A stretch of 64,000 nt of DNA from Eumeta japonica (GCA_005406025.1 BGZK01000210.1:248001-312000), one strand, 5' to 3'; positions 34,700 through 46,330 are shown, counted from the stretch's first letter. Program-made: numbers and translations. The notes: generated by a model from the letters alone, not told the origin.

Positions 34700-35885
34700 C
34701 ATTAACATCTTTCAAGTTTGATTTTACGTATTACTCACATTTGTATCAAAATACATGGTCAATTTGAAAATCTTTAGAAAATGAAAAACTGAGCAAATAT
34801 ATAGTTTTTATTTTCGTATGGAGCCACTGCTTCCTCGGCATCCGTGAACGTTAGGTCTTTTATTTTAGGAAATAAAAGTTGCATGGTGCGCGATCGGATC
34901 TGTAAGGTGGGTGAACCAGTATTTATATACGTAACGTTCCCAAATAGTCAGTTGTTTATCTGGCTGTATATGGTGAGGCGTGGACATAATGAAGGAGAAT
35001 CCTATTGTGAGGTCGTTTTTCCCGAACTTTTACCAAAACATGAGGCGAAAATTTGTTAGTGTACCAGTCGGCGGTGACTGTTAATATATCTTATCAAAAA
35101 ATTGTTGCATAATGACCTATCATTCTAAAAAAAGAGGTTACCATATTTTTTCTGATATTTCGACCTTGTTTTACTTCAATAGGCAACTCTTCGAAGAAAA
35201 CAATAACTGATCAGACTGTCTTTTCGTTTCGGAATCGTAACAGCAAATCCAGTTTTCGTCCCGTATAACTATGTTGTATACAGCATTTGAGTCTCCACCG
35301 GCAAATCTTTCCATTAACCTTTTGCATTAGTCTAATCGCGACACCAATTAACACGATGGAGTTTTTAGCTTCTTTCGAATTATAACGTACCACCTAATAC
35401 ATAGCTTCTTGAACACTAAATTTTCATGAAAAGTTTTATCACTTAACTCATATATACGGATGCCTAAGCTTGTCCGAATTTACTAGGTTACTCGTTTGTT
35501 ATTGTCTATCATAAGCCGCATAACACTGATGCTGTTTTTCAGCTTCACACAGATCGTCAGTCGGATTGATGCGACCACGTTTGAACTCGTTAAGCTAGTT
35601 AAAAATAGTGGCAAGGGATGGAGAATCATCATGAAAGGCGAACCGAGGTTTGTTATAACTTTCTAGTTGGCTTAAATGGCAACCAAAAGTCATAGAAAAT
35701 CAATGCTCAAAAAAATTCTGGTCTTAAATTCATGCTGAAGTTAGACAAACGATTTTTTTTTGCCGCCAATTTGTAAAAACAATTGTTAGATGAATGAAAT
35801 ATACATATTGAGATTAGTAAAGAGTTCCATTTCTTAAAATTGAATATGATTATTTATTTTTTAGTTCTAAGTTGCCAATTCTAAA
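34700..35885 (-). mobile_element. Second mariner family, decayed
   Basis: The 5' end (right side) reads TTAGAATTGGCAACTTAGAA, matching the TTAGGTTGGCAA-type terminus of a moth mariner family. It differs from the CGTAGGGCGCA family at 19319. Sub-terminal text GGAACTCTTTACTAATCTC and AACAATTGTTTTTACAAATT is also shared with that family. The left end is not clear, so the 3' boundary is approximate. Confidence 0.7.
34800..35720 (-). pseudogene. Mariner transposase pseudogene (second family)
   Basis: Minus-strand pieces in several frames give SLATIFN-like text, FKRGRINPTDDLCEAEKQ (about 35580-35530, after the helix-turn-helix), GGDSNAVYNIVI and RDENWICCYDSETKRQS (about 35300-35220). RDENW at 35263-35249 aligns with the GDETW motif holding the first catalytic Asp. 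Then come TPHHIQPDKQLT (about 34980), where the second catalytic Asp block HDNAxPHT is eroded, and LAPCNFYF-like text (about 34880), the third-Asp region without the Asp. FTDAEEAV-like text follows. There are many stops and it is not functional. The plus-strand 71-codon frame at 34844-35059 and the minus-strand 60-codon frame at 35211-35393 are out-of-frame shadows. Confidence 0.75.
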
Positions 35886-36069
35886 AATTTTAAATATCTC
35901 TCTACGCAACACGACATTTATTTCGAATTCAAACTTAAATACTTTGTGTTACATTCATTACATTCGTATTGACGGGTCTATGAAAATTAGTTCTATTAAA
36001 TTCAATTTTTTTTCTTGTTTGTGTCGTGAAATATTTCCAATGCGGTTTTAGTAGGTTTTAATAGGAATC
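35886..36069. other. AT-rich spacer
   Basis: Short spacer between mariner and island. Nothing recognised. Confidence 0.5.
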
Positions 36070-36400
36070 TTCACCGAATCTCAAACTCGGGTTACAGGCG
36101 ATGCCATGGCAACAGGCTGGTAATAATTGAGACAAAGGGCAAAGCGGTCGACCCTTGTAGAGTGCATGGGTGTGGCGGGACTCTAAATTTGCGCATTGAC
36201 AGCCGAAACGGCCCTTAGGGATTGCGAGCCGCTTTTAGTGCCTTTATTCGTTATGGTTAATGCCGCAAGTGGTTTACGAGCTGAAACGTTATTTGCGACC
36301 GGGAGGGCAAGGGTCAAACTCACCGGCGCAATCTTAGCCCGGCCGTGGAATTAGTGCTCGGACATGACACGGACTTCCGTTGATCTATTCGTTCAGATTT
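36070..36400. promoter_or_regulatory. GC-rich island carrying an RFX-like X-box
   Basis: The block is CpG-containing (GGGCAAAGCGGTCGACCC, GACCGGGAGGGCAAGGG, GCAATCTTAGCCCGGCCGTGG) without an open frame. GATGCCATGGCAAC at 36100-36113 differs at one position from the palindromic X-box GTTGCCATGGCAAC bound by RFX factors. Candidate enhancer or promoter. Confidence 0.35.
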
Positions 36401-36445
36401 TCCTTTTAAGATTACATACTAAATTATAAACATTCGTCACCGCAT

Positions 36446-36500
36446 GGTCTCTGCCTACCGTTCTGTGATATAGGCGTGAGTTTATAATAATAAAAAAAAA
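36446..36500 (+). mobile_element. RTE 3' tail, heavily 5'-truncated
   Basis: GGTCTCTGCCTACCGTTCTG and ATATAGGCGTGAGTTTATAA, followed by TAATAAAAAAAAAA, match the minus-strand 3' end at 15524-15575 (GTCTCTGCCTAACATTC and GGAAATAGGCGTGAGTTTAT). Only about 50 bp remain, typical of an abortive target-primed insertion. Confidence 0.75.
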
Positions 36501-37258
36501 ATGAGAATTTGTTACGAACGATAAACAACAAGAGTAATGTGTTTATCGACAATAATTATTATATGAAAAATATGGAAATTTGTACTCTAGTCCAATCTAA
36601 TAGCCTCTTAAGTAAAATTGTACAGAATAAATGCCAGCATTTATATATAATTGAAATATTTAAAATCAATGAATAAAAAATTTTTTTCGACCTGGAAAAT
36701 GTATGATAATTATTAAAGTGTTTTCGACATTATTCGAAAGAGACAAGAGGATTTAAAAAAATCCAAATTAAAATTATGAAACATGAAATTTTACATAAAA
36801 CTTAATGTGCGGTCGGGAAACCCCCGTCGGCAATGTATTTTTTTTCAATAATAATAATGCAAAGTAAGGAATAAAATCATAGTTTCATTTTAGGAAAAAT
36901 ATTAATTTAATAAGAATTGCATATCACATGTATTGTGATAGTGAAATATGCATTGTATAAAAAAAATCTAGGTAACAAATTTCAAGACAGAAATTTGCAT
37001 GAAGAAGTTGTAATGCTTTTTCGTAACGTTACAATTTCCACCAGCCAACTCCTACCTTAAACCGTGTTATGGAACTTTGTTCCAAAATTAAAGTTTTTAT
37101 TTCTCTTTTATTAATAATAAAAATAAATATTTCTGAAAAGATTTTTTTTTACGTTATCAAGGAAAAATGAAAATTCTTTAACCTTTCAACTTACTGTAAC
37201 GTTGTAAAATTGTATCGTTTCTTAATTTCTAACCAATCTGACTCGATTATTTTTAACA
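36501..37258. other. AT-rich spacer
   Basis: A/T-rich. A GTGCGGTCGGGAAACCCCCG patch lies at 36806-36828. No gene. Confidence 0.5.
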
Positions 37259-37945
37259 CGTAGGGCGCACTGAAAATTTCTGCGATGAATGAAATAAAAT
37301 TACTACGAATGGTCAAAATGAATATATTGTTTCTCAAAATATTCTCCGTTAGCGTAAATGTACTTTTTTATACGAATAAACCAATTACGGAAACATTTAT
37401 GCTATCCTGGTGACCTCGGAAACATATTTTTCATACTCTTCGACAGCCTCTTCTGGTGATGAAAATCGTTGATAGCTTAATTGGATCTCAATTTTTGCGT
37501 ACTAAAAAATTCACGAACAAGCGACTGTGTGCAGGATTGCTAATAAATTCTACGTTTCTCTTCTAAGCATTGATGTTTTTGTTGTTCACAGTGATCACGA
37601 AATACGTTACTGAGATTGACACTACCACGCTTGAATCCTATAAACCAGTTATAAATATTTTTTTTTTGCATGGTGCTTCATCACCGAAGCTGAGCGAGGT
37701 TCTGTTGAGCTGACAAATTACACTTAAAATCGTAGAAAATGTAGTAAAAAAATTTTCACGACTTAAATCCATGGTAATTAAGAAACACAATTTTTAAAAT
37801 GATGCCATAATGTAAAAACAATTGACAGTTAAATGAAACAAACTGTATTCTACAGCCAAAGAGTTCTATTTTCAAATAAAGTAATCACTTTTTAAATATT
37901 GTTTATGTAAGTGGTTTGTTCCTGAAATTTATATTGCGCCCCACG
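37259..37945 (-). mobile_element. Internally deleted mariner, same family as 19319-20580
   Basis: Terminal repeats are CGTAGGGCGCACTGAAAATT (left) and, inverted from the right, CGTGGGGCGCAATATAAATT. The element is 687 bp against 1262 bp for the relative. The N-terminal region (37600-37790, minus) still reads FYDFKCNLSAQQ-like and FGDEAPC-like text, then VNNKNINA. The sequence then jumps, near 37545-37570, to the C-terminal part (AATCCTGCA shared with 20282-20290), leaving out the whole catalytic core. The C-terminus has IYANGEYFEKQ. It is non-autonomous and dead. Flanking dinucleotides CA and AA are compatible with a mutated TA duplication. Confidence 0.8.
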
Positions 37946-38699
37946 AAATAGCAAAAATGTAACAAGATCATTTTTACGTAAAATTTCATACTTCACAATT
38001 TTCATTCAAAGTATTCTTTTTTCTGCAACTGGAATTTAGGTACTCTTAAAAAACGATTTTCTAGCAACATATTCAATAAGAAATGGAGGGAAATAACGCG
38101 AATTTTGTGATTCTATTGCAATGCATCTGAATACCTTTATTCATATTTATTTATATTGATTGGAAAAAAATGTACTATATAATTAATGTTACATAATAAA
38201 TCTTGTTATACCCAAAACTTCACTTTGAACGCCTGGTAAAAATGATCATAACATTTAATACCATATACATCGAAAACTTAACTTATGTGTGTTAATATGA
38301 ACAACTATAAATCAGTAATACGAGAAAAATACGCACGTTTACTAAAAAAAGCACAAATATGTTATACGAAGGGGTAACATAACATCGATATCACTTTTTG
38401 TTAACACTCTATTTCACTCCCCATCTAATTGCGTACAGCGGGCTGAATATGATAATTTGTTCATAAGAATTAAATCTCAAAAGTACTCATATGTCGATTT
38501 TAACTACTTTAAAATAGCTTTAATAAAAATTTCTGTTTTTTCCAAAATATTAATTGAAAGACTTGTTGGATTTTGACCGATTCAGATGACTTAGTTGTTA
38601 TAATTTACGTCTAATTTCTTTCATGAGAGATCACAGCGGGTAACCGAACCTTTTTTAATCCTTCAATTTCAAATTAAAGTTATTGTGTATATGATTTAT
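37946..38699. other. AT-rich non-coding stretch
   Basis: Nothing recognised. Confidence 0.5.
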
Positions 38700-39075
38700 T
38701 TGAACGCGCAAGCGTCCAAAAGGAACGCATCATCACAACAAGCGATACCGTGTGACGACAAGATTGATATGTATTTCGCGTACCGGACGATCTTTCCGAT
38801 GGCCTCTAAAAGCACTTCATCAACCGCATTAACGTCAATATGTCGGCCCTCTCCGGCTTTTGTCACGACAACAACATATAAATCTAGCGATACGAGACGT
38901 CAAAGCGTCACCCGTCAGCCGGCGGGAACCTATGGCCTATCAATCACGTCTCGTATGAAAATTAAACGTATTGTTCCTTCGGCCGCTCCCTTACAAATGA
39001 GCTTCTTTTGAATCGATATAGGACGCAGCAAGACTTTTTCGATTGTGTAACGCGCTGCACTCGACTTTGTCTTTT
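38700..39075. promoter_or_regulatory. GC-richer island, open frame of doubtful meaning
   Basis: A 108-codon plus-strand frame (38685-39011) crosses the block. It is Ser/Thr/Ala-rich and has no domain I recognise. CpG words and the site TGATAGG/CCTATCA (TGATTGATAGGCC on the minus strand, like a TGATTGAT Exd/Pbx-Hox composite) suggest a conserved non-coding element instead. The frame could be an exon of an unknown gene, but there is no splice or codon-bias support. Confidence 0.3.
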
Positions 39076-39367
39076 TTCATTGTGATCGTAAACGAGGTTG
39101 TGATTTTGTTGATTCTGATGATCGTTAATATAAGTATAATTTCTTTGGTAAAAATAATAATATAAAAGAAAATACTAACTTGCTTCCTTAAAGATTGCTT
39201 AAAAAAGCAATAAACTGTATAAAGCGGAATACGATTTATAACTACTTTTTAAATTTATATTAAATGGAAAAAAAATACCTTAAAAAAAGGTATAATGCAT
39301 CTTGATCTATTATTCTAATTGCTAAGCTAAACGAATTACTAGTAGTTAATTTCTATATATATCGATA

Positions 39368-39460
39368 GCTGTGGCGACACAGTGATTAAGACTTTGAAGC
39401 CTTCGTATCACAAGGTTGTGACTTCAATTGTAACCATGGACAAATTGACGAATCGGTTTT
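39368..39460 (+). mobile_element. tRNA-derived SINE head, diverged
   Basis: GTGGCGACACAGTGATTAAG is A-box-like (TRGCNNAGTGG-type with decay). GGTTGTGACTTCAATTG at 39414 onward sits where a B box (GGTTCGANTCC) belongs, and ACCATGGACAAATTGACG follows. Tail unclear. Confidence 0.45.
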
Positions 39461-39789
39461 AATTTAAGATTAAAATTATACCATTCGCTTTGTGCTTCGG
39501 AGAGCACTTTAACTCTTCAGTTTCAGACGTTGTCGTGGCATCTTTGACAATGACCTTTAACGATCCTAAACCCGCACTCAAGATCTACATGAAACGAAAA
39601 GATTCTAGGAAGATGTTTCTCAGTAGTGAGGCGATTAAGACCTGGTGCATCAATCCACAGCGGATTTTCTTCGATCTTTTCTACTGACTATTGCCGATTC
39701 GGAGAGTGATTCACAGTAATGCCCCTTTTATTGTTATTTATTTATTTTAATCATTAAATACTAGCATCGAATGCATAAATAAGTTATTT

Positions 39790-40400
39790 AACCCGGTGAT
39801 ATCGACACGAAGAAAGCTTAGGGAACACCGAATCCGCTAGAGTGACACCCGATGCAGCGACGGTCATCAGTCACCGGCCATCCGTCATCCGTCATCGTCC
39901 GACTGGTTTCCGTTAACGAGCGCATCGTCACGCGACGTGTGCCGTGTTCGTGCATGGTGCTTTCTGTTTGATTGTCATATTTTTTTTTTCGTGAAGATTA
40001 ATACGCTTCCAGTCCTTATTCTAAAATTTATCCTCGAACTACGCAATCGCAAAGGGATCATGTTAGGAAGGGATTAAGATAATCTTAATTCGTGTTTTAC
40101 TTAATTTCGATATAGCATTTTGTGTCGATTAGTGACTTTGAAAGTTGCTCGTAAATGGTGACAGGTTGTTTTACCTCGTTTCCGTATAGTACAACGCACG
40201 AAGCTCTGCTTCTGTGAAGTTAGTCACGAAAGCGTCGGCGTAAAATAGGAACGCGGGGGAGAAGAAGGAAGGGTCGGGGAACGATGAACCTGCGTATAGC
40301 ATCATTCGCAGACAATTCAGAGCGGCAGAGTTTCGTGCGTTGTACTGCTATAGCGCGCGCCATCTACACGGACACAGTATAAATCGTACCTAGCACCCGA
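39790..40400. promoter_or_regulatory. Two adjacent GC-richer islands, possible promoter
   Basis: The first block (39790-39985) includes CATCCGTCATCCGTCATCGT, a short 7-bp tandem at 39879-39898. The second (40180-40400) has AACGCGGGGGAGAAGAAGG and TATAGCGCGCGCCATC, then TATAAAT at 40378-40384, which could serve as a TATA box. No downstream initiator or open frame confirms transcription. Confidence 0.25.
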
Positions 40401-40669
40401 CCCATATTCTCAATATCAATACGACAGTCTCATAAAAGGGATGTATGGAATCGTTATCATTCAAATCTCTCGTGCAAAGACATGCTCTAATCGGCACGCA
40501 TGTAGACGAATTTGAGGCTCATTTAACATTCTGTTTTATTTCAATATTATAATACAATTTTTATTAATAAAATTTTAATATACATTTTATATTTATTAGA
40601 CTATTATATTCCAAAAAATAAATCTTATCCGTATAAACAAAACGACGTTCAAAGCCCAAAATTAACCAT

Positions 40670-40960
40670 AGGCGATACATACTAGCGTAACGTTAACGTA
40701 TACGAAATCAACCACATACACGTGACGCTCGGCCCAAGCAGACGGGAAAATGTTCGGTTAATACAAGTTGTTATCTCGCCGGCCGCCCGTATGTGGGACT
40801 TATGGAGTACATTTATCAAGACCCACGAAAGCGATCTGTCATCTGAGATTATCAGATGTTGCCAGTGTCCACTCGGCAGTAGGTTTATGTTTGCCACATT
40901 TCCGCAGTTCCCTTCGTTTTGTCGCTTACACGATTCCGAAAAATCTCTCTTGTTAATTGG
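40670..40960. promoter_or_regulatory. GC-richer island with overlapping frames
   Basis: Frames of 62, 71 and 91 codons overlap on both strands around CTCGCCGGCCGCCCGTATG. None has a domain or homology I can name. It may be a conserved non-coding element. An exon is not excluded. Confidence 0.2.
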
Positions 40961-41584
40961 TGTGCTATTGTTATATTCCCTTATGAAGTCCTGTTGAAAA
41001 ATAGTCCCGAAACTGAAAAAAGGACTGGATAGCGAAAATTTTGATTTATTTTAGACTATATCGAAAAACGTCTGATATTATCTGATATTCATCTGATCTA
41101 TAAAAAAATCTGATACCACTGGTTAAGACCTTCAAATTATTTTTTTAATTCCTATTAAAATTTAGGCGCTATTGCTTAAATTCAAAGGCCAAAATGGTAA
41201 TATTCTGGCACGTTCCCAATAACAATGCAATTTTTGTTGGGAATAGTTAGCAAATAGTCCAATAAATATACTTTTTTTCTCATAATAATGTCTTTGCATC
41301 TTAAGAAATTATTTAAAATAATATCTTACAATTTTACATGACAATATAAGCCGTACATGTGGACATGTAAACAGAGTATAAGCTGTAGTTGTTCCCCTAA
41401 AATCTGTATAGAAATTAATAATATGATTAATTAAATTACCAGCATACAATTCAAAGTACGGTCGCTGTAAATTTTTTACAGTGGGGTATTTTATGTCTCG
41501 TATACAAATAATGTCGTGTCTGATTTTAATATGTTGCTGCCGAGGCGTACCCTCGCACAAGTTTTTTATTTCAAATCAAGAGCT
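40961..41584. other. AT-rich stretch
   Basis: It contains repeated CTGATATTATCTGATATTCA and CTGAT words near 41069-41120. A minus-strand 83-codon frame at 41309-41560 has no domain. Confidence 0.45.
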
Positions 41585-41845
41585 AACCCTTAGGGTCCTA
41601 AAGACCTTTACCGTGAGCTGTCCAAGCTGATCTAGTGTAGCGTTAGGTCTACTAACGATTGACGTCATCGATGTGACTATAACTTCCAGGACCGATGGCT
41701 TAACGCGCTCGTCAAGATACTTCCCCGAATCGCACAAATCGATTTAAGTTAATAATTCATTTATTTATTAGCGCATGGTCAGACTTGAATCCGATAAATT
41801 CTGATCGGCGGTAGCACTATCAACCACTGCGCCAGCAATTCAGAT
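41585..41845 (-). mobile_element. tRNA-derived SINE with clear A and B boxes
   Basis: Minus strand: TGGCGCAGTGG at 41834-41824 is a canonical A box. GGATTCAAGTC at 41792-41782 is a near-canonical B box. The body then has GAGCGCGTTAAGCCATCGG and TCCTGGAAGTTATAG. The core GAGCRCGTTAAG is shared with the plus-strand SINE at 52134 (GAGCACGTTAAGAAATCGG). The 3' portion, TTAGTAGACCTAACGCTACA, matches 25905-26125. It lacks an intact acceptor stem, so it is a SINE and not a tRNA gene. Confidence 0.75.
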
Positions 41846-42639
41846 CGGTTACTGTTCATAGTAATAATGTGGATAATGAATCAGATAAGTATCCCTAACT
41901 TGCACTGAGTTAGTGAGTTGATTAGGAGAGCTTAAATTTCAAAACTTTCAATCTTATTTAAGAAGACTGTGGCAGAATATATTATAACAGTGGGCTGACT
42001 AAAACCGAACGTAACGAGTGGATAATATTACATGTGTCAATTAGTCTAGATCCAAACTAGAAAATAATTCACATGACATGAGCACTACCACAACACGTCA
42101 GTAATGTATACTCGTTGGTGACTATATCGATTATGGCAGTTAGTAAGACCAGGAATTGGCATCATAGCTTGAATCATGACTAAAGTCAGTCAGTACACAG
42201 TCGATATTAGAATCGGGATATCGAACTGGATCATCATCATATGTGTTTATTACAAATACACATAAATATATTAAAAGCCGCTGTTGATGATAAGCTGTGT
42301 ACTGTCAAAACTACAGAACAGAATTAAAACGGAATTCACAAAAATTTATTAAGTTCTGTAATGAAATTTTGACTATGATGAATTTTATCGTAGAGTAATA
42401 TCATTTTATCCAAAGCATTTATGGAGTTAAGACTTGTAGAATGAGGTACTGATAAAGTTATCTAACAATAACTCGCCCTTTAGCAAAATTTTTCCATACA
42501 TAGATCAATACATATACTGATGACTACTATATCTTCAGTAGAAGGGTGAATATAATTATAATGTAATTCTTAAAAGGGTTATTATCTTAATGTTTTTAGG
42601 GTTCTATACACACTATGGAAATGAAACAGAACCTTTATT
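41846..42639. other. AT-rich stretch
   Basis: No gene. TTTTTAGGGTTCTATACACA at 42594-42613 resembles the terminus of the GGGTTCCG repeat, without its body. Confidence 0.4.
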
Positions 42640-42880
42640 GTTTAAGTGCACATGGAAATTTAGTGCCATGTTGCCGTTAACGCCGCATATCGGACCCTCC
42701 TTAAACAATACAAAAATATACTAATGAAATATCGATACCTTTGTTATTGCTGGTGCGATGATCGATTTAATATCGGAGGACGCACGTGACGGGTCACTCC
42801 CTGTTGCCGTGTCGTGACCGGCCGCAATGTTTCTTGTAACATCCTACGGAAGTGGACCTTGAGTTAGGAAAGATAACGTC
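42640..42880. promoter_or_regulatory. GC-richer non-coding island
   Basis: TTGCCGTTAACGCCGCATATCG, then GGAGGACGCACGTGACGGG (CACGTG at about 42783) and TGTCGTGACCGGCCGCAATG. No frame. Regulatory role inferred. Confidence 0.25.
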
Positions 42881-44167
42881 TTTGGATGAGGCTGTCTGAC
42901 TTTGGTAGTCTGTAATTATACGTGTTTATAGATTTTTGACTTGACCTTACGATAAAGATAATAAATTATTAGTCTTTCTTGTGTGAGGAAACGTTCCATT
43001 AATGATGATAACAATGAAGAATAAAATTTACTGTTTATTATTATTCTAATAAAGAATAATTCCATGCAATACACACCTGTTTATTAAATATAATAGTACT
43101 TTTAGGAAATAAATGCCATAGTGCCTTTTATATAATAATATAAAAAATAGTCCCAAATTGTCACACAATTCTCTGTTACATTCGACAATTTAAAATTACA
43201 GTGTCTATAGGTGCTGTGCCTCGATAACTTTGCAATCCATATTTCACACGCATATTTCTGATTTTCAGAACACTGCAACCGTCTGCAACCTATTAGTGCA
43301 ACTGATTGGTATGAGGGTACATTTTACAGCCTGTTTCGATAGCGTAAGTTTCATGTCATCAGCCTGTAGAGGCATGTACCTTGTCACATTGTCACTTGTT
43401 ATTTGAGATTAAGGAACTTGGGCCCTAAGTTCCCCACGTATGGTCGAGGGCCGGTCTGGGGCTGCCAACCGACATGGTGACAAAGTCCGAGACCGACTTA
43501 CTCTGTTCTTCGAGACATGGACAATTTCATTCTACAATTTTAAGGACCCGTTTGTCAGTTCGCTCGTGGTAAAGATTCGAACGTACGGTAGCTTGTGGTT
43601 CGAAGGCAGAACTCTCATCACAGGGTCGTTGCATCTTTGATTTTGGATACGTTACCTTTTGAAGTAGAACTTTTTCAGCAACGATGCGATATAATTGATA
43701 TAGGGATGAGAATTGCGTGTGAAATTTCAAGAACACGTCAAGTTTAAGCATATTTATTAAATGAGGGAGAAGAAAGATATAATGTAGAGAGATGAAGGAA
43801 GAGACCTATATATTTCGATGCCATGCAAGTAGAGCAAAAGAAAACATTTTTTTTTAATAAAAGCTTATTTTTTAGTTTTTTTTTCATATATTAGTCGTGA
43901 TGATATAGTCTTGGATGTTAAATTCAAATTTAAATAAAGAGGTAATTGAAAAAAGTGAACGCCGCCCAACGGAATTTCAAACAAATTAAAAAAGGAGCAT
44001 TAGCATTGTGTATTGCATGCAATTATTCTTAATAATATGGGGTAATCTTTTTACATTATTATTTTTTATAAAACTATCGAAATTATAATTCCTCCAATGG
44101 GATCATCTCAAAATCGTCGTTTGAAAAAAAAAATAAAAAAAAGTAAGTTGTTAGTTTTTTTTTAATA
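42881..44167. other. Mostly AT-rich, one unassigned GC-richer patch
   Basis: At 43390-43650 GC is raised (GGGCCCTAAGTTCCCCACG, GGTCGAGGGCCGGTCTGGGG) and frames of 66 and 74 codons overlap on opposite strands. I recognise no protein or repeat. The remainder is A/T-rich with poly(A) and poly(T) runs. Confidence 0.35.
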
Positions 44168-44300
44168 TAAAATGACGCCTATTCCCTTTAAAGGTGGCAA
44201 AGATAATAGATTTCCACATGGTACAATCTTTGTATATCTCTTTTGCTTCACTGATATCAATAAGTCAGCTCTTTCGTTGGTTTCGGGTGCTTAAAATTTG
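44168..44300 (-). mobile_element. RTE 3' end, 5'-truncated copy
   Basis: TAATAGATTTCCACATGG, TACAATCTTTGTATATCTC and GCTCTTTCGTTGG match 15570-15650 of the RTE relic (CTATAGATTTCCACATGG, TACAATTTTTGCATATC). The 3' terminus AAAGGGAATAGGCGT lies at 44190-44175. About 130 bp remain. Same orientation as the long copy. Confidence 0.8.
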
Positions 44301-45179
44301 GTGCTTTTTTAATAAGTCACCAATTTGATTTACATTAGTTTTTTCTAGACCGTTTACTTTCTGCTAAATAATTTTTTTTTTTAACGAAGCAAAAGCTATT
44401 GTTCGGATTGTTCATATTTCTTTTTATGTATTACATATTTATTAATATATTTATTTAACAAGTATTTATGAATTCTATACACACGTCTAATATTGAGTAT
44501 TGAAACTCAATGCAATTTGAATTTGGATTTAGAGATAATAATTTAAACTAATTATTGAGGAAAGAAAATATTTTTTTAAAGTCAATGCCAATACGTGTTC
44601 AAAATTTATACGAAAAATAGGTGATATGTAACAAATACTGTTATTAATCCATTAATAAAAAATCCATTAAAACAGAATCTACTTTTTTCTTATTCATAAA
44701 AACTGCTTATGTTTTCTATCTATTGTATTACGTATTTATGCACCAACTTGCTACACATGTCATATCGGTGTCGAGTTACAGAATATTATAGAATAGATTT
44801 AAATAGATTTTAAACGAATATAAAATTTACTTTAGAACAAATAGATTCTTTGTAAAAATTATATATTTTGTGCGACACAATTAGAGAAGTGCTTCAAACA
44901 ATTTTTAAATTTTAATGCATCCGAGGATTTGCATATATTTAGATGCACTTTTATCAACGGACATCCCTGGTCTCAATGACTTATCTGATCAACTGGGTAT
45001 TAATAGTGATTAGAATCTCGTCATTTATTATCTGGATATATTTTAATTTAGTCCTTAGTCCCCTAATTTGTTTAATTCAGTTTCCCAGTGCATAAAAAAG
45101 AGTTGAGCGGCGACCTCTTATGTCAGCTTTTTATTTCTCAGTGCTAAGATATACTCTCCTACATTTTTTATATCAAATT
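44301..45179. other. AT-rich stretch
   Basis: Nothing recognised. Repeated AAATAGATTT near 44790. Confidence 0.5.
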
Positions 45180-45310
45180 AAGTGCTTGGACCTAAGTCTT
45201 TCACGTTAGCCCAGTGTAGATTGGGGACTGTGAACGACTGCTGTCTCCAATCACTCTGTGTAACAGCAGTCGCACAGAGCCGATGGCTGCATAAATTTTC
45301 AAAGACACGG
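45180..45310 (-). mobile_element. SINE 3' part
   Basis: The forward text GGACCTAAGTCTTTCACG, TTAGCCCAGTGTAGATTGGG matches 25916-25950 (GGACCTTAAGTCCTTCATG, CTAACCTAAAGTTAGGG). GCCGATGGCT at 45280-45289 corresponds to CCGATGGCTTAAC in 41585-41845. The tRNA-like head is missing. The 60-codon plus frame across it is incidental. Confidence 0.5.
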
Positions 45311-46079
45311 AGAGAGTGGTTTAATATAGCTTACCTTATGCCGATAATTGCTGAATTCAAATAAAGATATTTAAAATAAATATTTTTAACGAAGATTTTC
45401 TAAACTCGATACTAAAATCGAATCAGCTCGATCCCTAGTAAATCTAGGTTGACTTCTATAAGCTCGGTCAAAATCAGTTTATTTCTTCGAAAAAATAAAT
45501 TTGTAAAAAGTATTTTTTCGTAGTAGGTAATCTTAAATTCTTTGCCTAATCAACTTCGATAATTAAATTTATTTTTGCACTTTAATTGTCGTCAAGTGTC
45601 AATTTAATCAACATCAATTACTTCGTTCAATAAACGTATTTTATGAAGTATTTGAAAATAATAATTTTCTTAATATTTTTATGTTTTCAATAGCTTTGAC
45701 ACCTAATTATGAACGAAAACCAAAACCTAAACAATTATTTGAACTCGAAGACCTCGAATATGTGAGCAAACAGCGGGTAGTTTTGTGGTTGGCCTGCAAA
45801 GTTAACCGTTAGCCACCATTTTTTAATTTGCGTCTGTCGAAGTTTTGACATTACAATTTTTTTTACGTATAAAAGGGTTTTCTCTCAATAACGAAAAATA
45901 AAATATAAACTAAGCACTTTTTTTAATCTACTACGTATTTCATCAAAACGAGAGAGGGTTTAAAATTGCGAAATACCTTGCTTTTACGAGTGCTTCATGC
46001 AAGCTAAATATATTACTTGAATCGATGTATTTGGTTTTTTTTTTTTTAAAAAAAGTAGGAAATATAAATGTATAGACAT
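45311..46079. other. AT-rich stretch
   Basis: Nothing recognised. Confidence 0.5.
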
Positions 46080-46330
46080 TCCAATCATTTTTCGTAGGTG
46101 CAGGTCGCGTCCACCCCCCGGCGCCGCCCCTCTCCCCAAAGACAACAGCGCTAATGAAGACGTCAATATTGCTTAGGCCGTGACACCCGACTAATGCTCG
46201 ACAATATATTGGTGTTCCTTATACTGGGATGTTTGCGGTTAGCGGCATTCGCCAAGAGCGGGCAAAGTGAATTAGCCACTCGACTGCTGTCGCTTGATGA
46301 GGATATTGTATTTAGTTTGTCGATAGACTG
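46080..46330. promoter_or_regulatory. GC-rich non-coding island
   Basis: GTCGCGTCCACCCCCCGGCG is followed by CCGCCCCTCTCCCC and, further on, TTGCGGTTAGCGGCATTCGCC. The minus-strand 60-codon frame over it is Gly/Ala/Arg-rich from composition. Candidate regulatory element. Confidence 0.3.

Noticed and set aside
41782..41834. tRNA gene on the minus strand
   Set aside because: The A box is canonical, but no 7-bp acceptor stem brackets it and a SINE body follows.
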